Origin: Trema orientale
Lineage: Eukaryota > Streptophyta > Magnoliopsida > Rosales > Cannabaceae
Assembly: GCA_002914845.1 (NCBI GenBank)
Contig: JXTC01000038.1
Location: 1,188,490-1,252,489, forward strand
Direction: 5' to 3'
DNA length: 64,000 nt
Shown here: in pieces, positions 1-11,434 of the stretch
How positions within the stretch are numbered: the stretch's first letter is position 1
Layout of the letters: each line of letters begins with the position of its first letter
Translations under genes and position numbers: made by a program
Notes under the pieces: generated by a model
The model's input: the letters and a program-made list of their open reading frames with translations, nothing else
The model's database searches: none
Told to the model about the DNA's origin: nothing

Positions 1-2772
1 AAAGACATGATTCTTCTGTGACTAGTGTAGCTTGGCATCCCAACAATGTATCTTTCTACTCGGTCACATATTTCTATGTGTTTTCATAGTAGTTACATGG
101 AATTATGCATTTATGATTGAAACTTGCTGTGAGTTATCGTATATAATGTGTTTGCTTCGTTTGTGCATGCACCCAATGTATTTGAAAATAATTGTCAGGA
201 TGTCATCAAACCATCAATTATTTTTAATTTTTTTAAAGTATACACCGTTCTGCCGGACTAGGGAATGAGGCACGCAATATATAAAGTATACACCTTTCTT
301 TTATGCTTTACTTTTTCATTTTTTCTTTCTTTCCTTTTTTTTTTTATTCTTTTTATTTATTCATTTATTTTTTAAAAGAACTGTTTGTTGCTCAATGATT
401 TCGTAATTCCATTTTCCCTGTTAGAGCTGACCATTTCCTACATTTTACTGATTATTTTGTGTCCATGATTACAGATTCTTCTCGCAACAACATCTACAGA
501 CGGAAAATGTCGAGTATTTTCCACTTTCATTAAAGGGGTTGATGCAAAGTATGTTCACGTAATTCTTGAGCATTACTTATCTACTATTTTGGTTATTTTT
601 GCTGTATCTAAGTAATGGTTGCTCAATGTAAATGTGGCAGGGATTCCAGAGCTGGCCCTTCTTCAGATTCAAAGTTCGGCGAGGTTTAGTGTCTTCTAGA
701 AATTGAAACAATCAAAATTTTGTTTCCTTTGTCATATTGTTTTCTGGGAACAGGAAGTTCATTTTTGTTTCAACTTTATTTTCCCCATTTTACTGTATAA
801 ATTTATTTGATCTTAGCTTCTTTTCTCTAATCTTTTGATGAAACAGCAAATCATTCAGCTTGATCTCTCAATTTCTTGGGCATTTGGCGTGAGATGGTCA
901 CCAAGTGGCAATACCTTAGCATATGTAGGTCAGAGACATCCGTCCTTTGCATGTTAAATACCAAGAAAGTTTTTTCGTTCCATTATACGAGTCTGTTATT
1001 CTAATTGTCAGCACAAGGGATTCTAAGTAATCTCATTCCTCTACTGTTAATTATTCTTCATTTAATGGACATTTTGGTCACAGTTATTATTTGCATCATA
1101 AGTATATTTCTGTCTGGCTTCACATTTTAGTTTACATATGTGTTACAGAAAATGTAAGTTAGTTTGTTATTATTTTGAACGATAACTTTCAAGTTTGTAG
1201 TTTTTATTATTCTGTCACATTTGCTGCATCTGTGTCTGAGGGAAGATATGAGCTTTGAAAAGGACAAGAGTTTTTTCATTCTCTTATTACATTCATTGGG
1301 ATAATTGTCAGCTTATGTGTTTACTTTGTGATGTTGTACAGGCCATAATTCCATGATTTACTTTGTTGATGATATTGGACCATCTCCACTGGCCCAAAAT
1401 GTTGCATTCCGTGACTTGCCTCTCCGTGATGTGGGTCAGCATCCACTCTTGCTTACGTTTTAGACTTTGAATGCTCTTCACATATTCCACTAACTTATTA
1501 TTGTCTATACACGATTGGTGAACTTGTCTTTTCAGGTTATATTTGTATCTGAAAGATTGGTTATAGGTGTTGGATTCGATTGCAATCCAATGGTTTTTGC
1601 AGCTGATGAAAGTGGAATTTGGTGTGTATTCTTTCTTCCTCTTTATCCCCCAACCCCGAAACCCGATCCCACAAAACAAATATGTAAATAATAGCTCTAT
1701 TCTTCCAAAGAAAACAGTTAAATGATTGTCAGATCTTCTTTCCCTAGGAGTTTCGTCAGATTCTTGGGTGAAAGGAAAACATCTGCAGGTCCGAAATATG
1801 GTTCGCAGGTAAATACATGGTTATTTCATTTACTTGTTTGCATGTATGACAGTATTTATGAATTTATTTTTGTTGATAAGCTCACTACTTATATGCTCAT
1901 GATTAAGCCCGTTGCTTATTTGTATTAGCCCATTGCTTATCATTCGCTTTCCTAAAAGGTTATAGTAGGTAAGATTTTCTGAGCAGGCATGCTCAGTGAA
2001 GGACGAGAACCTACGTAATAGTCCTTGCACCAGCCTTGGCCCAAAATAGAGTTTGCAGTTTTCAAATATGGGGATTATGTAATCAGATGAAATGCTAATT
2101 ACTAGCTACTCCTACTCGGAAAAATCTGAGGATTCTGTGCTAGTGCTACTAACAGCAGTGTTTACTTTGTGTTTTTAATCTGTAGCATGCAATCTGCTTG
2201 CTAAGCCTGCTCTGGCTTCCTTTTTAATTTCCTTCCTCTCTTCATGTAGTTTTCCGAAGCATTTGGGAAGCTCTACGGACAACCTAAGCACGGTGTGAAC
2301 AATGATGGAGTTGAACATTCAAGATCACGCGGTGGCATTCATGAGAACTGCATAAAGTAGACAGTTTTTTTAAAAATAATTTAAGCTTCTCTTACCGTTA
2401 TTAGTCATCACTTACCATTTTGTTTGGCGTCCTACCTTCTGCATATTGAGTGGAGTTAATGCAATATTTATCTGTGTATAGCTAGTATGAAAGTTAAATG
2501 ACTATTACTGTTTTCTGGTTTCTGTAGTTGTATTGTGTCGCTTGGACAGCCAGGGATATCTACAACGAAGCGTTTCAGCACTTCAGGTTAGGAAAATGAA
2601 AAATAAACATAAAAGAAAAATCAAATTTCAAACTCCATTTCCATGTTCTTCTTTCAAACTACTTATTTGTCAGAGGTTTTATTAATCGTAATCCATGGGT
2701 TTCACAGGATTGGATGGTAGAGTGGTTATTTGGGATTTGGAAAACCAAGCAGATCTATCTGAATATTTGTAA
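1..2772 (+). CDS. ARPC1: Actin-related protein 2/3 complex subunit 1 (ARPC1), 3' part
   Basis: WD40-repeat subunit of the Arp2/3 complex, which nucleates branched actin filaments in the cytoplasm. The gene is cut by the left edge of the window, so the N-terminal blades are missing. Ten exons are readable: 1-47, 475-548, 641-683, 847-928, 1342-1430, 1536-1621, 1748-1808, 2250-2356, 2528-2586 and 2708-2772 (stop TAA). All phases join without a frame break. Readable peptides include VTSVAWHPNN, LLATTSTDGKCRVFSTFIKG, WAFGVRWSPSGNTLAYVG, MIYFVDDIGPSPLAQNVAF, NPMVFAADESGIW and a last blade FSTSGLDGRVVIWDLENQ. These match plant ARPC1 as I know the family. The donor at 1430/1431 (GTGGGT) is weaker than the others but gives the family-consistent RDV-IFVSE junction. 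Family and frame are secure; individual splice sites are inferred. Confidence 0.93.
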
Positions 2773-3344
2773 ACCACTGAATCATGAAGAAGATGCTGTG
2801 CAGTACAGGCAGGAAATGTAGGCTTTGTATATTAATTTTGATTGTGAGCAATTGGTGATCTTTCTACAAAAGCCTTCTCTACAGGTCCTGGTGATTTTAG
2901 TTTTGTACTCCTTATATATGACGACATTGGGTGTAATATATTATATATGTTCCCGCTTACGAATTCTGGCCGATATATCACTTACTGCTGACTCCCCTTT
3001 ATTTACTATGGATATGAAATTTTTAGTTTTATTTTCTCTCATCTACGAGTTATGGCTATATGCAACTACGTCTTTTATGAAATGTTTTTACTCGGCGATT
3101 CGTAGATTGACGAATTTTCTGTCATTAAATAGGTTTATTATTGGCTTATTGTATAATTGAATAGTGGATACCATTTATTGATCTAAACCAAGAATTCATG
3201 CATCATCCACTCATCGAATGATCATTTATTTTAAAACCTAGTCACGCTGCAACATATGAGATTTTGATTAAATATCACCCATGATGCAACCTATTCTTAA
3301 AATTGTCTCCCTCTTCACAACCACTTAAAACTCTCCCATGAACG
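2773..3344 (+). other. 3' flank of ARPC1, no gene seen
   Basis: AT-rich sequence after the ARPC1 stop codon, probably its 3' UTR and spacer. A 111-codon open frame (2825-3160) lies here, but it has no recognisable domain, no codon-use signal and sits where the 3' UTR is expected. I see no other feature before the F-box duplication unit begins near 3345. Confidence 0.5.
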
Positions 3345-3503
3345 AATTTTGGTGTTGATTTCACCGTCTTCTCCACGTGTTCCAGTGCCTCTTTGCCGTC
3401 CAACAACATCAATTTCATTGATAATAGATACAGGGTACATTCTCCTTGGCCTTTTTGAATAAATCACCTACTTGAGAATGAGAAACACCGACCAAACCAC
3501 AAA
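3345..3503 (-). pseudogene. FtsH-type AAA protease fossil fragment, copy 1
   Basis: Read on the - strand, this stretch encodes a degraded piece of the AAA ATPase core of an FtsH metalloprotease. LVGVSHSQVGDLFKKAKENV is followed, after a small frame change, by IINEIDVVGRQRGTGTRGED. FtsH proteins carry FVGVGASRVRDLFKKAKEN, then the Walker B helix (FIDEIDAVG), then RQRGTGIGGG at this place. The first Asp of Walker B is replaced here by Asn, the frame is broken, and neither the Walker A loop nor the protease domain is present nearby. It is therefore a dead fragment of about 150 bp. It lies downstream of the F-box gene on the same strand, and a second copy sits at the same place behind the F-box paralogue at 11435-12883. 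Homology is by recognition and not by search. Confidence 0.75.
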
Positions 3504-4345
3504 ATTTAACAATTCAACTAACATAAACATAAATTAATAAGATGTGCATCTAATTCTTGCTAAGCCCTTTCTCATTTCAACTTTAAGTCTAGTTGTGATT
3601 AGACCTGTACATAAGAGGAACATTATATAACACAACAGAGACTAAAACTCTACTGAACGGTTCAGCTCTTGATGGTTTTTCAAATCGTTCTTCTTTGAAA
3701 GTTGGAACACTTAAATACATGACATATAGAGCCGGATAATGCTACAAGAAGTTTGTAGTATTTTTCTTACTTGCTAGGATACTGCTTTTGCTGTAAGCAA
3801 GAAACATATGCCGCTATGTTTTTCTCTTGTGAAATAAAAACTTCTTCAAACTTGTTCGCTTTGGTTGATTTGATGAGTGTATTGTGTGGCGGAAATAAGT
3901 TTGAGCTGTCTTTTTAGTTCATTATTTATTCGTATTAGCCTGAATATGTTTTGTTCTTTATCTGAATTTCTAATACCAACACACAAACATGTATGAATTT
4001 TCATTGCTTGTATTGTCATTGATCACAAATATAAGATATGTGAATAATTTTCTAAACTCAAATAAAGGATAGGAATTATGAAACACAGATATAATGACGA
4101 ATTTCAACTTCTAAAATGCATCTGAACATCGAATAATAAAAATAACGATAACAATTCTGTTGTCACTAATAACTTGAAGATAAATTATAATAGGAAACTA
4201 GTGAAAAAAAAAAAAAAAAAAAAAAAACCAAAATTGCCTATAACTAGAAAACTAGAGAAAAAAGAACACCAAAAATTGACAATAACTAGAAAACTTGGAA
4301 GGGATTTTGTAAAGAAGGATGCCCCTCTAAGCTCTACCTGTAGGT

Positions 4346-5899
4346 TTAAATAAATGGAATAAGTGCATCATGTACTGGAGATGGCCACGAAGGTTGCATA
4401 TTAGTGGAGACATTCAAGTATCCGGTAGCTCTTTCCTTCACATTATCATCGTAGTTGTCACATGGAAACTCACCAATTTCTTCGTACTTTTCTTCTCCAA
4501 TCACATATAGATAAACTTTACGATCACGCACCACGAAAATCGCATCGCCATTGTTGGGATGGAAAGCGAGCACAAAGACATTTTGTGCGTCTTTCAATTT
4601 AACATCATGCACCAAAAGCCACGAAGAAGAAGAAGTTGTACGCACTGCAATTTCATCGCCATAGTCCACCAATTCCCAAATCTTCAAACCGAAGCAGGCC
4701 TGGTTGACCTTAATCAACTTCAACAGCCGAAGCTGCCCTCGGACCACTCCAAGCTGTACTTTGCCCTTGGAAGGATGCCGCCACTTGTGACTGAAGCCGG
4801 CGGGCAAGTCAATAAACCGGCCTTTCATCTCAAAATTCGGTTTCATATTTCTATTTTCTGTACAACAAAATGGATCACATGCAATAATCCCTTTGCACTT
4901 CCTAAACCCTACTAGCCAGAAAAGAAGCCCGTTGCTCGTAACGACGTCATGAAATATTGACGCATGGACACGATGAAAATCAAAGTTCTTTTCATAATAT
5001 TCGCCCTGCAACGTGTGGCGCAAAGAGTTGTATGACTTCAACCATTCTCCAGTCTCTGAGCAAAAGATGGACGCGCTTATAGCAATACGGTTACTTCGAC
5101 CCTGATGAAATCCGCACTTGTGGATTAGCAAAACCCTGAACCTGTTGTATCGAGTGATCTCACTTGGGGTGGATCCAAGCTTTCTGTTGGGCTCGAAAAC
5201 TAATCCGAACCCGGATGAAGAATCGGAGTGCGGCCACCAATGATGATGCGTCGGCGGGCCACCAAGTGCTAACCACTGCTTGGTAAAAGGATTGCAGATG
5301 TAGTATTCTTTCACTGGGCCGACTGTTCGCGACACCAGCAATAAATCGTGAAAGGAGGCCCTTATAACCACACGAGGATTAGGCGAGTGAGGCAGGAAAT
5401 TCAGATAAGAACCTGTACAATTAGTACTAGTAGTTGTGTTTGATTTGTTATTAATATTTTTTATTGAAAAAAGTGCACTACTAGTTCAATTTCTTGTAGT
5501 AATCTCAAAGGGAAAGGACCAAGGCTGGTTGCGGTGATAACGAAATTGATTGAAGCTTAGAATGAACTGAGGTGGAGAAAGCAGGGATAGCCAGCGCTTG
5601 CAGACGAAGCTACATCGGATAACGGATTGGCGATTCGGGAGTCGGAGAAATATTTCGAGGAGTAGATCTTCACTGAGAGCGGAGATCATGAAGAATCGGT
5701 CTGATGGTGATGTTGCATGTTCATGATCAGCAGTATTAGTCTTGCTTTCCTTCTTCCTTAATGATTTTAATCTCTTCCTCTGACGACGTAGTTGATCCAA
5801 GCGTATGATGTATTTATCGATTGATCGTTCTTTTTGATCAATCTTCCTTTTCAGCTTCTTTATTCGGCACCTAATACTTGACTCATCTTCATCAGCCAT
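4346..5899 (-). pseudogene. F-box protein (At5g07610-like), broken by one in-frame TGA
   Basis: F-box proteins are substrate receptors of SCF ubiquitin ligases. The first 137 codons (5899 down to 5489) hold a basic coiled-coil-like N-terminus (KKLKRKIDQKERSIDKYIIR) and a good F-box (LSEDLLLEIFLRLPNRQSVI, then CKRWLSLLSP). A TGA at 5486-5488 follows ITTRN. The same frame then continues without interruption to 4346 with the F-box-associated C-terminal region (VIRASFHDLLLV, YYICNPFTKQWLALG, VFEPNRKLGS, VVRDRKVYLYVIG). 517 codons would be open but for this single stop. The intact paralogue at 11435-12883 has a Thr/Ser-rich ACT-repeat stretch at the same point, so the stop probably arose by slippage or substitution in that repeat. 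It may be a young pseudogene, a nonsense allele, or a gene giving a 137-aa F-box-only protein. It has no intron. Confidence 0.85.
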
Positions 5900-5960
5900 G
5901 CTGATGGTGCAAAACCTAGACGGCTGTGCCTTCTACTTTTTTTTTTTTGTGTGTGTATAT

Positions 5961-7483
5961 TGTGCGTATATCTTCTAGGTCACCTCTCCTTGGCTCCTTT
6001 AAATAATAAAATAAGATAAACAAAGGAAACCTTAGGTGGTAAATTCCCCAAAAAGAAATAGACTCCTTTCATTTTTTTTAATTCTAATTTTTTAAGGTAC
6101 TGTTTATCAAATAGGAAAGGCACGAAAAGCAGAAGATAAAAAAGAACTTTAAATTACATATAAATTCTTAAGAGCAATACATCCTTATATTAGCATCACA
6201 TATAAAGCAATTGACAAGTGTGATAAGATGACAAGAGATTATGCTCTTCAAAATAAAAGTATGTATGTAGTGCGATTTCCTTTTAAAATATTCTCCGATT
6301 GGAGTAGGTGATTAGTAACGAGGCAAAGCATTAGAAGAAAGAGATAAAAGCTGATATTAACACCAAGATGAAATAAAAGGCTATTTGGGATTGGAAAAAG
6401 AGGAAGTTAACAACTTTTGATACTCCTTTTGTTTCATTATGGCTGCATATTCTTGTGGGTGGAGAATTGATGCGATTTGAGTCAAAGTAAACTAGATTTT
6501 TATTAATTAGAGGTGATATATTATTAAATTTAATCTATTTTTCATTATTTGATGTATGAAACACTCGTCATGGAGGCATAAAATTAGGGCAAGTAATTTG
6601 ACTTTGAAGAACTTGGCTATATTGGATTGAGGACAAGTGAGAAGTGGAAAGTAGGAGAAAAGAATAGAAAAGAAAAGAAGGGTGGGTTGCAAAGAACAAG
6701 GTAAGACAGAGGATTAGAAATAAGTATGAATGCGTGAAAAGAAAATGGGCTTTTTAGCCAGATGACTGAATTTAGGATCATAGTCTGTAAATGATTGTTT
6801 TTTTGTTAAAAAATGACCGAATTTTAAAAATTATTTACAAAATGATCATTTTTCATATTTAGTATATCAAAATATATTGTTTTATTTTTAGAAACTTGAT
6901 TTATTTTTTTTTAAAATTGATTTACTTTATTTGGCATATCAAAATATATTAATTTATTTTTGAAAAATTGATTTATTTTTTAAAAAAATTAATTTACTAT
7001 TTCAAAAATTGATTTACTTTATAAAAAAAAATAGATCAACTAAGAAATGACTATTTATCAAAATAAAATTATAAAATGATCATTTATTAAATAATGTAAA
7101 AAAAAAACCATTTTTCAAATTAATCTTAAAAAGGTCATTTTTTATAAATACTCAAAGAAAAGACAAATGCATAAAGGTGATCCAAGAATAAATTAGGGAA
7201 TAATAAGTAGTAATTTAATTTTAGATTTAACTAAGGGATAGATTTAGAAATAATATAGGCACAGTAGACAAAGGACTAGTAATAGAGCTACCCTTAATTA
7301 ATAAATTGTGTTTTCTTATCCTTTTACACTTTTAACTTGAAAGAAAGGGGGAAATGGTGTAAATGTGCAATTTTTCATTGATGGAGCAAAGATAAATGTG
7401 AAAAGTATGTGAAATTGACATGTCATTCCAAGTTCTTTTTTCAACTTGGTCAAACTTAGACAGATAAAAATATCCCACTAGAA

Positions 7484-7518
<35 letters not shown>

Positions 7519-7828
7519 AATATATCCGATAAATAAAAGCATTTAGTAAAATCATGGTAAATTAGTAAATGCGTAACTAAAATTATTTTATCAGTATTGT
7601 CTATCTCAAAATAAAGGAAAAAAAAAAATCACTAACATGGCACTGTTCGTAACACATAAAGGTAGCACAAATGGTACAAGCAAAGGCTTGTAACTTCTAC
7701 TGTTTAGAAAAGAGAATGTAACTTGCAAATCCTTAACCATAACGAGTGCATTAGATGTTTCTTTCAAAATTATAGTTATGTGAAGAAATGGGGCGGATCT
7801 GGGATAATTTTTCAATTACTATCCCTAT
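5961..7828. other. AT-rich spacer, no gene seen
   Basis: Upstream region of the broken F-box gene and general spacer. It contains long AT-rich and T/A homopolymer stretches, including an internally repetitive block at about 6830-7090 where phrases such as AAAATTGATTTA recur. There is also a (CT)n followed by (TA)n microsatellite at 7484-7518. No open frame looks coding. Confidence 0.5.
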
Positions 7829-8249
7829 CCCTAAAGCTATGTTTGGTGGAAGAGAGCAAAGAGAGAAAGGAATGTGAACTATATTATGTAGTGAAGAGAA
7901 GTGAGAGAGAAAGGAAAACACTCTTCCTTTATTGTGTTTGGTATGAGAGAAAAAAGAAAAGACCAAAATCCTCTCCATTGTTTGGTAAGAGGGAGAGGTG
8001 GAAGGAATGAGAAAGATTATAATTAGAATACAAACTCTACCACTTGAGTGAACATTTCCCTTCTAAAATCTCTCTAATTTTGAACGAATTAAAAGTTGGA
8101 TAAAACCAAAAAATTGAAATCCCTTATCTAATCACTTCCTTCCTAAAATCCTTCATATCAAACAACCATTATACCTCAAATTTATCTAATAATCCCTTTG
8201 CCCCTCTCTTTCATTCTACTTCTTCGTCCTACCAAATACACTCTTAAGG
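7829..8249. mobile_element. Candidate MITE, about 0.42 kb
   Basis: The two ends are imperfect inverted repeats. The left end reads CCTAAAGCTATGTTTGGTGG. The right end, read on the - strand, is CCTTAAGAGTGTATTTGGTA. The interior is rich in purines on the left and pyrimidines on the right, so much of it could fold back on itself. This layout, with a GTTTGGT core in the ends, is common in small non-autonomous DNA transposons of plants. No clear target-site duplication was found, so family and exact ends are uncertain. Confidence 0.5.
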
Positions 8250-8548
8250 TCAATTATAATACCATACCTGCATCATTAACCCTTATTAACTATTCTTTTA
8301 GATGCGGGGATTAACCAACCGATAACTGGAAAAACTATGGTTAACCATTACCTATTGATAGTAATAAAATATAAAGAAATTAAGAAGAAAATATTAAATT
8401 TTTTCATAATTGACAAAACGTTGAACACTACAATATATTAAATAATTTTCAAACTCTAAAATTCAAATAGATAATTGCATATAACTCTTCAAACTCATTA
8501 CTTTACAAAAAAATAAGAATATAAGTAGTGTAAAATTGAATACATATC

Positions 8549-8562
<14 letters not shown>

Positions 8563-8592
<30 letters not shown>
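8563..8592. repeat. (TA)n microsatellite
   Basis: An alternating TA run directly before the left end of the foldback element at 8593-8879. A second TA run follows the element at about 8880-8891. The element therefore lies between TA repeats, which prevents a clean reading of its target-site duplication. Confidence 0.85.
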
Positions 8593-8595
<3 letters not shown>

Positions 8596-8725
8596 CACCA
8601 ATCCGGTAGGTTTTTTTTTTTTTTTCTTTACCTATCCGTAGGTATTGTTTTAGCCAATTAAAATTGGTCATGCACGTCTTTTCATGATAAAAAGAAGATA
8701 GAGAAAAATTATTAAATAATGACTA

Positions 8726-8771
<46 letters not shown>

Positions 8772-8879
8772 TTCAACTACTTAAATTATGGTAGCTGTTA
8801 GATCAATGATCCAATAATTTAAAAAAAAATACCTATAGATAGGTAAAAAAAGAAAAAAAAACCCTACCGATTGGCAACC
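8593..8879. mobile_element. Foldback MITE with about 60-bp inverted ends
   Basis: The left end (AGGCACCAATCCGGTAGG, a T-run, then TACCTATCCGTAGGTATT) is mirrored by the right end read on the - strand (GGTTGCCAATCGGTAGGG, a T-run, then TACCTATCTATAGGTATT). The arms also contain their own short palindrome, ACCTAT..ATAGGT. The centre holds an (ATT)n microsatellite at about 8731-8772. It has no coding capacity. A lone, similar end (GGGCACCAATCTAGTGGGTA) is present at about 13620. Family is not assigned. Confidence 0.7.
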
Positions 8880-9179
8880 ATATATATATATTGGGGCATG
8901 ATTATATTAATATCGTCTCTGTACCATATCTATATTAAATGTACGGTTATTCCTTCCTCATTCATTTACCCACTTAAGTGGTTTATCCTCTCCCCATTCG
9001 GATTAGATAATCATAGATGCTCATAACCGTGTGTTATATTACCCTCTCTAATTATATGTGCACTTTGCCAAATCAGCCATTACACTGATCAGTCCTTCGA
9101 AAATATAGTTATGTTATTAGCTGCTTATTAATCAAATTAAATTAGGTTTACTCTCTCGTTTCTATATATATTATCTGTA

Positions 9180-9385
9180 TAAAGAATTATAGCTGATGTA
9201 TCACAAGTACTACTAGTAGCCAAAAGAAACCAACAACTGTATTCAGAAATTTTGATTATTGTATAATTGACGATTTGTTCGAAAATTATGTTGTGTGTTG
9301 CATCCAATAATTGATTAAACAACCTAAGAAATCATGCAAACTTTCATTGTATCTTTGTCATTTACACTAGAATTCAGTTGGGAAT
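9180..9385 (+). repeat. Dispersed duplicated segment, copy A
   Basis: Similar in order and spacing to 16490-16640. Shared boxes are AAAGAAACCAAC, AGAAATTTT, TGTATAATT, AAACAACCTAAG, CATTGTATCTT / TTACATCTTG and GAATTCAGTTGGGAAT. I do not recognise the sequence, and it has no credible reading frame. It may be a fragment of an older repeat or a remnant of local duplication across the F-box region. Confidence 0.55.
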
Positions 9386-10154
9386 GAGATTTGCATGCGA
9401 AAACTAGGATTCAGATTTAGATTTGTTGCTCTTCGATATCCAGTTAAGCCGCGACCTCGATCAAAATATCCCCGCCAGAGAATTTTGCATAAGAGTTTCG
9501 AGATCATTACAAAGAGAAATTACAAGCTTAAGGCAAGAAATAGAACTTATATGCACGTAGGTATTGCGATGCTTGAAAAACGGCCTTTTAGTAGGATTTC
9601 TTTGCCACCAGGAGAGAAAAATTTTGATTGCCAATGGAGTAGGTAAGCTCTAAGTATATATTCCTCATAAGGGAAAAATTGCATGGTCCAACAATTGTTG
9701 AAAGAGCTGTGTGATGATGTGTTCCTCTGTATTATTAGCCGACAAAGAGAGAGCAAAACTTTGAAAATTAATCATTTGAACTGTGGACTTGAAAACCCTG
9801 CTTATTATAAAGATAATGAAAATCTTGTTTATTGCATCTAGTTATTGATCTAACCTAAGAAACAGTCATATGAACAAATAGAAACAAACTGGAGATTTAT
9901 GAACAAACGAATAACATAAAATTGCTTTAGAAGATGCTTGGTATCTGGTTGAACTTAAAATCAAATTATAATAAAAATGAATTCTGGAAAAATTTGACAA
10001 TTAATGTATAAAACATTAAATACTGCATCATTCTCATGAAATTCTGGCAAAATATTACTTCTACAACACACACAAATCATTGGTCAAATGGTTTTTACTC
10101 TTTTTATTTTTCATTTTCAATTTCTGTCCCTCGTTTATTAAAGAACCAGATTTT
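9386..10154. other. Spacer, no supported gene
   Basis: Contains an 83-codon open frame (9395-9646, +) rich in Arg and Lys that matches no family I know and has no splice or UTR context. The rest is AT-rich spacer before the second F-box duplication unit. Confidence 0.4.
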
Positions 10155-10285
10155 TATCCTCCACCAATTCCAGTGCTCTTTGCTATCACACAACATCAAT
10201 TTCATTGATAAAATTCAATGGATACATTCTCCTTGGCTTCTTGAATAGATCACCTACCTGAGAAGCCCCAACCAAACCCGACAAA
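10155..10285 (-). pseudogene. FtsH-type AAA protease fossil fragment, copy 2
   Basis: Equivalent of the fragment at 3345-3503, in the same place relative to the F-box gene. On the - strand it reads LVGASQVGDLFKK, then after lost bases FINEIDVV, two stop codons, and TGIGGG in a further frame. It keeps the GIGGG motif that copy 1 has lost, while copy 1 keeps GRQRGTG, which is broken here. Together the two copies make the FtsH identity stronger than either alone. It also shows the fragment was present before the F-box unit duplicated. Confidence 0.75.
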
Positions 10286-11434
10286 ATAACAATTCAACGA
10301 AACACAAATTTAAACATACATACAGGATGTGCATCTAATGTTTGTAATCTCTCGCCTTTCAACTTTGAGTCTCTCTTTGTTGCGATTAGACCTGTACACA
10401 AGAGCAACGTTATATATCACAATAAAACACTAAATAGTGAACGGTGTAGCTTTGATAAATTGGTACCTAGTATCTTCTTAATCGGAACAATTTAAATACA
10501 TAACAAAATGGAGAGCCCTATCAAGTTATAACAAGTTCGTAGTTTGTTTTTTATTCTTTTCTAGTTGCTTTCTCTCATCGTAAGCATATTAGTAGTGTGT
10601 GTACATATTTGTTTTTCATTACTGTGGCAGAAACAAGTTGAGGTTTCTTTTTAGCTCATTATTTATTTGTATATATGTTGCCCTGAATATTTTTTGTCTT
10701 TTAGTTGAATTTCTTATAAGTTGTTTTTAAGAGACCACAGACAAACATTTACAAATTTACACTGCTTGCATAAATCGTAATTGATCACAAACCTAACATA
10801 CGAGAATGATATTCTAATAGCCTTTTTGTATGGACGAGTGTAGTCAAAAAAGACTACTTTGTAAAGAATTTTTTTTTTAATGAATTAATGCAGTTCCTCA
10901 AAGGAGGACAAAATAAAAGGAGTATGACATATCAACCAAACTTTTATGGGCAATCCTAAACAGTCCCTATTGTCATAGAAAGAGTGAGCAACAAATATAG
11001 AATCAGCACATCCTAGCGCTATTATGATTTCTAACTCCAAAAAAAGGCAACTTATCTGCACAAGAATTAGCAAAAAGTTTGAAAACAGAGACTTTTAACA
11101 AAAAGTCACTTTCAAAAGAGTTTATTCTGCAAACAAACCCTTAATATGGATGGCTGGAAATTATGAAACACATAGAATCAATTAAAAAAAAAAAACAAAT
11201 TAAACATCTAAAATGTATCTGAAAATCAAATAATAACAATAACATTTCAGTTGTCACTAATATAATACTTGATAAACTGATCATTATAACTAGCTAGGAA
11301 ACTCGATAAAAACACCTTGAAGACAAAATTGATTATAATTAGAAAACGTGGAAAAACAAGAACCGACATTCGTAAGGGATGTTGCAAACCATGATACCTC
11401 TGTGTTGCTTTAAATAGATCCTGGAAATGCATCA

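Larger units (their letters stand above)
3345..5960 (-). repeat. Tandem duplication unit 1 (F-box gene plus downstream flank)
   Basis: This block is similar along its length to 10155-12960, in the same orientation. Shared landmarks are the FtsH fossil, a GATGTGCATCTAAT box (near 3541 and 10326), an ATTAGACCTGTACA box (near 3599 and 10386), a GGCGGAAATAAGTTTGAG / GGCAGAAACAAGTTGAGG pair, and the whole F-box coding region. The duplication therefore spans about 2.6-2.8 kb and includes non-coding flank. It is much older than a recent copy, because the flanks show many substitutions and indels. Confidence 0.75.

Noticed and set aside
2825..3160. 111-codon open frame after ARPC1
   Set aside because: It lies in the expected 3' UTR, begins directly after the ARPC1 stop, and has no domain or coding-like composition.
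4559..4915. 118-codon + strand frame (and 11465-11977)
   Set aside because: Both are antisense shadows of the F-box coding regions and are similar to each other only because the F-box genes are paralogues.
9395..9646. 83-codon basic open frame
   Set aside because: No recognisable family, no splice or UTR context and no homologue among nearby duplicated segments. Chance is likely at this length.
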